Positions 31,695-38,048 of a stretch of 38,048 nucleotides of DNA are shown piece by piece (the stretch's first letter is position 1; each line of letters begins with the position of its first letter). Position numbers and translations under genes: made by a program. The stretch comes from Candidatus Kuenenia stuttgartensis (GTDB taxonomy: Bacteria; Planctomycetota; Planctomycetia; Pirellulales; UBA1268), in the NCBI GenBank assembly GCA_945897435.1, contig CAMDFJ010000012.1, positions 1 to 38,048 of the forward strand, read 5' to 3'. Below the pieces are notes generated by a model. It saw only the letters and a program-made list of their open reading frames with translations. It ran no database searches and had not been told where the DNA came from.

Positions 31695-33026
31695 ATGAGC
31701 CGGTCTTCGAGCCTCCTCCTTGCCAGCATCGTTGCAGTCTGGCTCGCCTCCGTGGCGACGGCCATCGAGATCACCCGCACACTCGATCCGAGCATCGATA
31801 CCGTGGGCCAGCAGATCCTCACGGTGCAGACGTACACGAGCGGCACGACTGCAGTGCTCGATCTCGGCATCTACGACACAGGGGCGGCGGTGATCTCGTT
31901 CGCTGCCTACGCCAATGAGTATTTTCCCCAGCCACATCTCAATCCGGGTGGGGCCGGGGGCCAGGGGATCAACGGCCTCGTGATCGGCGACGTGTCCCAA
32001 CCGGGCACGGTTCTCGTGGGTGGCTTTCAGGATTTTTCCATCAATGTCGATCTCGACACGCTTGAATTCGATGTCGGCACCTCCACGTCGCCCGCCCGGG
32101 CCGTCCCCGGCATCCAGGCTTTTGTCGGTTCTCTCGACGGCAGCCCGAATCTCCCCACGCTCTCGGGCACGCCGATCCACAAGCCCAGCGTCGCCTTTCC
32201 GGGCGGCTCGGCTGCTCATGTGTCGTTTTCGGGGATCGACTTCGGGTCGTCACTCGGGCTGACAGGACAGCTTTTCATTCCGACGTTCGATCTCGTGTCG
32301 CCCGGGCAGACGCTGGCCGCGAAGGCCGGCAGCACGCAGCCGACCGTCATTCCGCTGATCCCGCTGGGCCTCGACAACTACGGGAACGAGGGATCCGACA
32401 TCACGGTCGTGCCAAACCCCACGGTCGCCGGGGTCGGCCTCGGGATGGCGGGCGGCTCCGCGCTGGTGACGGCTGGCAGCATGCTCTTCGACACCGGCGC
32501 CCAGGTATCGCTCATCTCCACGGGGCTGGCCGCCGGCCTGGGCCTCGACCTCGGCAATCCCGAGACGACGATCTCTGTGAAGGGAGCCGCCGGCGAACCT
32601 GTGGCGATTCCTGGTTTTACGCTCGGAGAGCTTGTCGTGGGTGCAGCGATCGATGGATCGGAGGCGGACGACACCCTCCGGTTCCTGGACGTGCCGGTCT
32701 ACGTGTACGACATCGGCGTACCGGGCCTCGACGGCATCCTGGGAATGAACCTTTTCAATCAGGCCGACGAGATGCTGATCGACCTGATCAACGGACGGTT
32801 CAGCGTCTCGTTTTACGAAACGCTGCCGGAAGGGGGTGGTGGCGAGGCGTTCGACACGCTCGGCGCCCTGCTCGCGGCCGGTGGGATGTCGTTTCCCGTA
32901 TTCGCCGGGAGCGTCGCTCCATCGCTGGGCCTGGGCCCGGTCGTGCCGGTGCCCGAACCCGGTACGCTCGTCGCGCTCGCGGCCGCACTGGCCACTCTTG
33001 CGTGCCGCAGGAGACATCGCCGCTGA
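31695..33026 (+). CDS. PEP-CTERM protein with two aspartyl-protease-type DTG motifs
   Basis: 443 residues. A Sec signal peptide covers about residues 1-23. Two DTGA motifs occur: residues 61-64 (GIYDTGAAVISF) and 266-269 (LFDTGAQVSLIS). The second is followed by LDGILGMNLF, the hydrophobic-hydrophobic-Gly motif of retropepsin-like folds. The C-terminus is a PEP-CTERM tag: VPVPEPGT, a hydrophobic helix and an Arg-rich end (417-443), a sorting signal recognised by an exosortase, which is not in the window. GAGGG is 6 bases before the ATG. A bilobal secreted or surface aspartyl protease is a fair prediction; activity is not proven. Confidence 0.82.
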   Translation: MSRSSSLLLASIVAVWLASVATAIEITRTLDPSIDTVGQQILTVQTYTSGTTAVLDLGIYDTGAAVISFAAYANEYFPQPHLNPGGAGGQGINGLVIGDVSQPGTVLVGGFQDFSINVDLDTLEFDVGTSTSPARAVPGIQAFVGSLDGSPNLPTLSGTPIHKPSVAFPGGSAAHVSFSGIDFGSSLGLTGQLFIPTFDLVSPGQTLAAKAGSTQPTVIPLIPLGLDNYGNEGSDITVVPNPTVAGVGLGMAGGSALVTAGSMLFDTGAQVSLISTGLAAGLGLDLGNPETTISVKGAAGEPVAIPGFTLGELVVGAAIDGSEADDTLRFLDVPVYVYDIGVPGLDGILGMNLFNQADEMLIDLINGRFSVSFYETLPEGGGGEAFDTLGALLAAGGMSFPVFAGSVAPSLGLGPVVPVPEPGTLVALAAALATLACRRRHRR

Positions 33027-33123
33027 CCGGCACGGCGTCTTCCGCGGGCAGCGTTGTGGCCAACACTACCCAGGAGCCGGGGGTCCCTTTCATACTGCCC
33101 CTTCCTCGTCTGGAGACGATCCG

Positions 33124-34518
33124 ATGCCAGCAGCCGTCCCGCTTTCCATCGGCAATGCCACGACCCGCCGCGATTTCCTCAGCACCACCAGCCGGGCCGC
33201 GACGGCCACGTCGCTTGTCGCCCTCGCCGGCACGATGCCCGCCGTCCACGCGGCTGGGAGCGACGAGATCCGCTTCGCCCTGATCGGCTGCGGAGGGCGG
33301 GGGGGCGGTGCCGCCGCAGACGCCCTCTCCGTGCCGGGCGCGAACCTCAGGCTCGTGGCGATGGCCGACCTCTTTCTCGAATCGATCAACTCCCGCCGCC
33401 GGGGCCTTGGAGAGCAGTTCAAGGAGCGAGTCGATGTTCCAGACGAACGGTGCTTCGTGGGCATCAACGCCTACAAGGCCGCCATCGACTGCCTCCGACC
33501 CGGCGACATCGCGATCTGCGCGACTCCGGTCGGCTTCCGAGCGGCCCACTTCGCCTATGCCGTCGAGAAGGGTGTTCACACGTTTCTCGAGAAGCCGGTT
33601 TCGATCGACGGTCCGAGCACCAGGCGGATCATCGAACTGGCAGCCAAGGCGGAGGCCAAGAACCTCAAGGTCGGTGTGGGGCTGATGTGCCGCCACAGTG
33701 AGGCCCGCCGCGAGCTTTACCATCGGCTACAGAGCGGCGAGGCGGGCGAACTGATCGCATTCCACGGCTACCGTGAGCATGGGCCTGTGCAGCCAATGGA
33801 CCTCTATCCCGGCCCGCCCGAGGGCATGCGTGATCTCTACTGGCAGGCCAAGCGGTTCCACAGCTTTCTCTGGGCCAGCGGGGGTGTGTTCAGCGATTTC
33901 TACGTGCACCACGTCGACGAGGTCTGCTGGATGAAGAACGCCTGGCCGGTGAAGGCCGAGGCGACCGGCGGCCGGCATTTTCGCGGTCGGCTCGACGACC
34001 AGAACTTCGACAGCTACGGTGTCGAATACACCTTTGCCGACGGCACGAAGTTTTTCTATTCCGGCCGGACGATGAAAGACTGCGAGCAGAAGTTTGGGGT
34101 CTTCGGCCAGGGGTCGAAGGGCGCCTTCACGATCTCCGGCAGCGGCCATGCGCCGGCCAAATCGACGATCTACAAGAACCAGCAGATGGCCAAGGACAAC
34201 ATCCTCTGGACCGCAGAGCAGCCCGAGAACAACCCCTACCGCCTGGAGTGGGAGCACCTGATGGCGGCGATCCATTCCGACGCGAAATACAACGAGGCCG
34301 TCCGCGGCGCCGAGGCGAGCCTCGTCACCGCCATGGGACGTATCGCGGCTCACACCGGCCGGACGGTCACGTTCGAGGAGATCATGAACTGCCCCGACGA
34401 CCTCACCGCAGGGGTCGCCGATCTGACCGACGATTCCCCCGCACCGCTGCAGCGAGGTGCCGACGGCCTCTACCCCGTGCCGATGCCGGGGCGATACAAG
34501 TTCGAGTTCCGTGGCTGA
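33124..34518 (+). CDS. Tat-exported Gfo/Idh/MocA-family oxidoreductase
   Basis: 464 residues. The twin-arginine signal is TTRRDFLSTTSRAATATSL, about residues 13-31. The Rossmann motif is FALIGCGGRGGG and the EKP motif lies in THTFLEKPVSIDGP-like VHTFLEKPVSIDGP. The C-terminal domain includes DFYVHHVDEVCWM with the His typical of the substrate site and NQNFDSYGVEY-like DDQNFDSYGVEYTF. It resembles secreted planctomycete dehydrogenases of unknown sugar. GGAGA precedes the ATG. It lies 97 bases after the PEP-CTERM gene and 137 bases before a PfkB kinase on the same strand. Confidence 0.92.
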   Translation: MPAAVPLSIGNATTRRDFLSTTSRAATATSLVALAGTMPAVHAAGSDEIRFALIGCGGRGGGAAADALSVPGANLRLVAMADLFLESINSRRRGLGEQFKERVDVPDERCFVGINAYKAAIDCLRPGDIAICATPVGFRAAHFAYAVEKGVHTFLEKPVSIDGPSTRRIIELAAKAEAKNLKVGVGLMCRHSEARRELYHRLQSGEAGELIAFHGYREHGPVQPMDLYPGPPEGMRDLYWQAKRFHSFLWASGGVFSDFYVHHVDEVCWMKNAWPVKAEATGGRHFRGRLDDQNFDSYGVEYTFADGTKFFYSGRTMKDCEQKFGVFGQGSKGAFTISGSGHAPAKSTIYKNQQMAKDNILWTAEQPENNPYRLEWEHLMAAIHSDAKYNEAVRGAEASLVTAMGRIAAHTGRTVTFEEIMNCPDDLTAGVADLTDDSPAPLQRGADGLYPVPMPGRYKFEFRG

Positions 34519-34655
34519 CGGGATCGTGAAATGAACCGACCTGCATCCTCCTGACCGCCACGGCGGCATCAGCCGCCGCATGGCCTGCTGTTCCGGTCGG
34601 GAACTCGCAGGTCATACTGACTCCCGTGGGGCCCGTTTTCGATCGCGAGGATTGC

Positions 34656-35627
34656 ATGGTGTCGGCCGGACCCTCTGATTGCATCGTCTGCGGCACCTGC
34701 ACCGTCGATATTCTCGTCAGGCCCGTCGGCCTCACAGAACCGATCGGTGGCGGTCGGCTGTTCGAGGTCGATCCGATCGACGTGACCACTGGCGGGATCG
34801 TCTGCAACTCCGGGATCGCGATGCGTCGGCTCGGGCTGACGGTGGACGCGGCCAGCATCGTCGGCGACGACTTCTGGGGCGGCGTCGTGCGGTCGCGGCT
34901 CGGCAGCGAGGAGATCGGCACCGCCGCCGTCGAGGTTCATCCGTCGCTCGCCACGAGCACGACGGCCGTCCTCATCGACCCGAGCGGCGAGCGCAGCTTC
35001 GCGCACCATGTCGGAGCCCCGCAGTCGCTCGATCTCGCGTTCATTCGGCGGCATGCGGCCGACTTCGGCCGCAGCCGCATGGCGTTGATCGGATACTTCG
35101 GCCTGCTGCCCAGCCTCGAACCGATGCTCGACATGGCGGTCGCTGCCGTGAGGGCGGCGGGGGCCGCGGTGGCCCTGGAAACCGGCGGCTCCGGCGGCAC
35201 GCTCGAGACGCTCGCGCCGGCGCTGCGATATGTCGACCTCTACGTGCCGAGCCTCGACGAGGCGAGGCACCAGACCGGCCTCAACGATCCCCGTGAGATC
35301 ATCGCCTGCTACCGCCGGCATGGAGCGGGAGGAATCGTCGGCGTGAAGCTCGGGTCGAGGGGCACGCTCCTGAGTGGATCGGCAGGCGAGTTTCTCGACA
35401 TCCCCTGCGTGCCCGCGCCCGGGCCCGTTGCCGACACCACGGGCGCCGGCGACTCGCTGCTCGCCGGGCTCATCGCAGGACTGCTGCGGGGCATGCCACT
35501 CGCACAGGCCGGCCGTCTCGGCGCCGCCACGGCCGCCTGCTGCGTGACGGCGATGGGCGCGACCGCCGGCCTGCGGTCGTTCGAAGAAACGCTGCGGCTG
35601 GCCGGGGGCGTTGGCGTGCCTGAGTGA
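34656..35627 (+). CDS. PfkB-family carbohydrate kinase
   Basis: 323-residue ribokinase/PfkB-type kinase that phosphorylates a sugar or nucleoside with ATP. The C-terminal catalytic signature is DTTGAGDSLLAGL with the base Asp. The N-terminal block has TGGIVCNSGIAMRRLG and SIVGDDFWG, the family sugar-binding GG and GxD motifs. GAGG lies just before the ATG at 34656; a GTG at 34626 is in frame but without a ribosome site. The substrate is unknown. The gene converges with the sulfatase; the oxidoreductase upstream may be its partner. Confidence 0.92.
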   Translation: MVSAGPSDCIVCGTCTVDILVRPVGLTEPIGGGRLFEVDPIDVTTGGIVCNSGIAMRRLGLTVDAASIVGDDFWGGVVRSRLGSEEIGTAAVEVHPSLATSTTAVLIDPSGERSFAHHVGAPQSLDLAFIRRHAADFGRSRMALIGYFGLLPSLEPMLDMAVAAVRAAGAAVALETGGSGGTLETLAPALRYVDLYVPSLDEARHQTGLNDPREIIACYRRHGAGGIVGVKLGSRGTLLSGSAGEFLDIPCVPAPGPVADTTGAGDSLLAGLIAGLLRGMPLAQAGRLGAATAACCVTAMGATAGLRSFEETLRLAGGVGVPE

Positions 35628-35668
35628 GGGCAGCCGATTCCTGCCGGGTCCGACTGCGAGGGCCGCAC

Positions 35669-37096
35669 TCACTTCGGCTGGTTCGACCGTGCAGGATCGT
35701 GATCCGGGTTTTGGGAGGGCATTTGTGCGACGCTCGATGCCAGCCAGGCATCGAGCCTGCGGCGCAGGTCGGACACCGTCGCCGGCTGTGAACCGGCCAG
35801 GTCGTGCGTCTCGCCCGGATCGGCGTCGAGGTCGTAGAGCTCGTCCCGGCCGTCCTCGTAGAAGTGCACGAGCCGCCAGCGGCCGTGGCGAATGACGCTG
35901 TGGGGAGTGGCGCCACCGGGGTGATAGTGGGGATAGTGCCAGTAGAGCGCCTCCCGATCGAGACCGCCTCCGCGGAGCACGCCGGCCAGGCTCCTGCCGT
36001 CGACCGGCTGGCCGGGCTCCTCGCCGACGCCTGTGAGGTCGAGGATCGTCGCCGGGATGTCGGTGGTGATCACCGGCAGGTCGCTCGTGGTGCCGGGCCT
36101 CGTCACGCCCGGCCACGACATAATGAAGGGCACGCGGACCCCCGCCTCGTAGGCCGAACCCTTGCCGGCCCGGAGCGGACGATTGTCGGTCACCTGTACG
36201 AGGCCGCCGTTGTCGCTGGTGAAGATGATCGCGGTGCGGTCGCGGATGCCGAGTGATTCGCAGGCGTCGAGAATCCTCCCCATGGCGTCGTCGATGCTCT
36301 CCACCATCGCCGCGTAGCCAGGGTTCTTCGGTGCGGCCTCGCCTCGACGCGAGGCATATCGGGCCTGAACGTCGGCCTTGGCCTGGATCGGCGTATGCAC
36401 GCAGTGGTGAGGCAGATAGAGGAAGAACGGTTTCTCGCGGTGGTCCTCGAGAAACCGGACCGCCTCGGCGGCCTCCCGGTCGGTCAGATATTCGCCGATC
36501 GGCCCGTCCCTGAGCGTGGGAATGCGGTACGGGGAGAAATAGCTCGGCGGCTGGCCGCGGTCGGTGCCGGCGATGTTCTGGTCGAAGCCATGATCCTCGG
36601 GCGAGGATCCCGTCCCTCCGAGATGCCACTTGCCGATGCTGGCGGTGGCGTAGCCCGCCGCCCGCAGCCGCTCCGGCAACGTGACCAGATCGAGCGGCAG
36701 CGATCTACGCCAATCGGGGATCTGCAGCCGGGCGAAGGGGCGTGCATGTCCGGGGATCCAGTCGGTGAGGCGAAGCCGGGCCGGCGACTGGCCGGTCAGC
36801 AGCGCCGCCCGCGACGGCGAGCAGACCGTGCAGGCGGAATAGCCGTGGGTGAATCGCATGCCTCCCGCCACCAGCCGGTCGATCTGCGGCGTCTGGAAAA
36901 CCTCGCTCCCCTGACAGGAGAGATCCCGCCATCCCAGATCGTCCACGAAGACGACGATCACGTTGGGCTTCAGGGTGGAAGGATCTGCGGCACTACAGAT
37001 CCCTCCGCCGACTGCGACCGCGAATGCCTGCAGGGCCGCAACCAGCCGCGGAAGCCGGCTTCCAAGAACGCTATTCCTGAACGTGCATGGATGCAT
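35669..37096 (-). CDS. Secreted sulfatase (formylglycine type)
   Basis: 475-residue type I sulfatase. The modification motif is CSPSR at residues 92-96 (Cys to formylglycine), followed by AALLTGQ. Metal residues are in VFVDDLGW (50-57) and TSDNGG. The Lys/His pair lies in IGKWHLGG, with HHCVHTP further on. The N-terminal signal peptide ends near residue 37 (ICSAA). The ATG at 37096 was chosen; a TTG at 37111 overlaps the upstream stop by 4 bases and has a GGAGG 13 bases away, so it cannot be ruled out. It likely removes sulfate from glycans. It follows the heme-binding gene. Confidence 0.92.
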   Translation of the reverse strand: MHPCTFRNSVLGSRLPRLVAALQAFAVAVGGGICSAADPSTLKPNVIVVFVDDLGWRDLSCQGSEVFQTPQIDRLVAGGMRFTHGYSACTVCSPSRAALLTGQSPARLRLTDWIPGHARPFARLQIPDWRRSLPLDLVTLPERLRAAGYATASIGKWHLGGTGSSPEDHGFDQNIAGTDRGQPPSYFSPYRIPTLRDGPIGEYLTDREAAEAVRFLEDHREKPFFLYLPHHCVHTPIQAKADVQARYASRRGEAAPKNPGYAAMVESIDDAMGRILDACESLGIRDRTAIIFTSDNGGLVQVTDNRPLRAGKGSAYEAGVRVPFIMSWPGVTRPGTTSDLPVITTDIPATILDLTGVGEEPGQPVDGRSLAGVLRGGGLDREALYWHYPHYHPGGATPHSVIRHGRWRLVHFYEDGRDELYDLDADPGETHDLAGSQPATVSDLRRRLDAWLASSVAQMPSQNPDHDPARSNQPK

Positions 37097-37107
37097 GATG
37101 GTGGCTT

Positions 37108-38048
37108 TCAATGCCGATTCGCCGCCTCCGGCAGCGGCACCTGCGCGGGCTGCATCAGGTAGCCGATCAGGTCGCGGATCGCCTCGGGGGAGAGCTGATC
37201 GAGCATTCCCTCCGGCATCGGCGACTGCTGCGTGATCGTCACCTCGTCGATGTCCTCGGCGGCGAACAGATGGCGGTCGGTCGGCGTGACGAGCGTCAGC
37301 GTGCGATCGTCACGGGCCGTCACGAGGCCACTCAGCACCCGACCGTCGGCGAGCGCGATGATCGACATCCGATAGTCCCGACTCACCACGCCGCTGGGAT
37401 CGACGATGTTTTCGAGCAGATAATCGATGTTGGCTCGGTTGCCGCCGGTGAGATCGGGACCGATCGACTCCCCTGCGCCGAAGAGTTTGTGGCACCGGCC
37501 GCAGGATGCATCGAAGAGCCTGCGGCCCTGGGATGTGTCGGCCGCCGCGATGGTCTCGGGAGACAGCGACTCCTTGAGCGAGTCGATCCGCCGTCGCTTC
37601 TCGGCCGATGTCTCGGCGACGCCACCCCATTCGCCTTCGATACGGGCGTCGAGCCGGGCATCGCCGAGCGAACGGATCTGCCTCAGGTCATAGGCGGTGA
37701 TCACATCGCGGGGAATTTTTCCATCAGCCACGGCGTCAAGAAGGGCGGCGGCGAAGGTCCGCCGCGAGGCCAGGATGCCGATGAGCTTGGGGCGGAACGG
37801 CGGGCGAAACCGGCCGTAGGCCGCGACGAGCGCCTGCGCCACGTCCGCGTCGTCACTTCGCGAGAGACCTTCGGCGGCCAACAGATTGAAACGCTGATCG
37901 CCGAGCAGGCCGAGGCAGATGCCGCGAAGGCCCTCCTCCCCCTGCCGCACGAGCGTTTCGAGCGCCGACAGGCGGATGCCGGTATCAGCCTTTTCATCGA
38001 GGACGAGCCGGCGGATCCCATCGATGGCACGGCCGTCGCCAAAGACCG
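37108..38048 (-). CDS. PVC-type CxxCH heme-binding protein (N-terminus beyond window)
   Basis: C-terminal ~313 residues of a larger protein; the frame is open to the window edge. A cytochrome c motif CGRCH lies in RRLFDASCGRCHKLFG, followed by the typical GPDLTG and NIDYLLENIVDPSGVVSRDYRMSI. The part before it (about the first 150 residues visible) is helical and HEAT-like (DTGIRLSALETLVRQG). Planctomycetes have many such secreted membrane-bound-dehydrogenase-type proteins with a C-terminal cytochrome domain. The stop overlaps the alternative start of the sulfatase, which suggests co-expression. An earlier GTG at 37950 is not the true start. Confidence 0.88.
   Translation of the reverse strand, partial: VFGDGRAIDGIRRLVLDEKADTGIRLSALETLVRQGEEGLRGICLGLLGDQRFNLLAAEGLSRSDDADVAQALVAAYGRFRPPFRPKLIGILASRRTFAAALLDAVADGKIPRDVITAYDLRQIRSLGDARLDARIEGEWGGVAETSAEKRRRIDSLKESLSPETIAAADTSQGRRLFDASCGRCHKLFGAGESIGPDLTGGNRANIDYLLENIVDPSGVVSRDYRMSIIALADGRVLSGLVTARDDRTLTLVTPTDRHLFAAEDIDEVTITQQSPMPEGMLDQLSPEAIRDLIGYLMQPAQVPLPEAANRH

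Noticed and set aside
34569-36629. Long minus-strand frame over the PfkB gene and part of the sulfatase
   Set aside because: It overlaps two well-supported genes and shows only Arg/Gly/Pro-rich shadow sequence.

Overview
The window looks like chromosomal DNA of a planctomycete, probably Pirellulales or a close relative. It is GC-rich by eye. Planctomycete traits include a PVM-type (Planctomycetes-Verrucomicrobia) bacterial microcompartment operon, several Gfo/Idh/MocA oxidoreductases with twin-arginine (Tat) signals, a DUF1080 (3-keto-disaccharide hydrolase) protein, a PEP-CTERM protein, a sulfatase next to a CxxCH heme-binding protein, and short extragenic palindromes.

Region 1 (1-8630, minus strand) is a microcompartment operon. 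In transcription order it encodes a DeoR-family regulator, PduL phosphotransacylase, a BMC-H with a basic N-terminal tail, a second BMC-H, acetate kinase, BMC-P, a PduP-like aldehyde dehydrogenase, BMC-P, an unusual RpiB-like protein, BMC-P, a class II aldolase, and a lactate/malate dehydrogenase cut by the window start. The enzymes fit the route known for this class: fuculose/rhamnulose-1-phosphate to lactaldehyde, lactyl-CoA, lactyl-phosphate, then lactate plus ATP. Four proteins carry short amphipathic helices that look like encapsulation peptides. A good sigma70-type promoter and a perfect inverted repeat precede the regulator gene. The system class is described; the RpiB-like protein and the basic BMC-H tail are its least explained parts.

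Region 2 (8,880-18,780) is mixed. It holds a GNAT acetyltransferase, a BMP-type periplasmic binding protein, a DinB-like protein with PurN, isoleucyl-tRNA synthetase, an overlapping LpoB-like/COG3014-like lipoprotein pair, and an orphan KAS III-like enzyme.

Region 3 (19,027-30,289, all plus strand) looks like a carbohydrate catabolic cluster. Its genes encode a Tat-exported Gfo/Idh/MocA protein, a NagB/PIG-L fusion, a cytosolic Gfo/Idh/MocA protein, a triple-DUF1080 secreted protein, a nucleoside:H+ symporter-like MFS transporter, a Tat-exported enolase-superfamily protein, a xylose-isomerase-like TIM-barrel protein and DeoC. Gfo/Idh, DUF1080, the TIM-barrel isomerase and the transporter together suggest oxidation and cleavage of glycosides through 3-keto intermediates. 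That is an inference from families and gene order.

Region 4 (30,311-38,048) holds a class I aldolase-like gene, a PEP-CTERM protein with two DTG aspartyl-protease motifs, another Tat-exported Gfo/Idh protein, a PfkB-family kinase, a sulfatase and the C-terminal part of a heme-binding protein. No rRNA, tRNA, CRISPR array, transposase or phage gene was seen.
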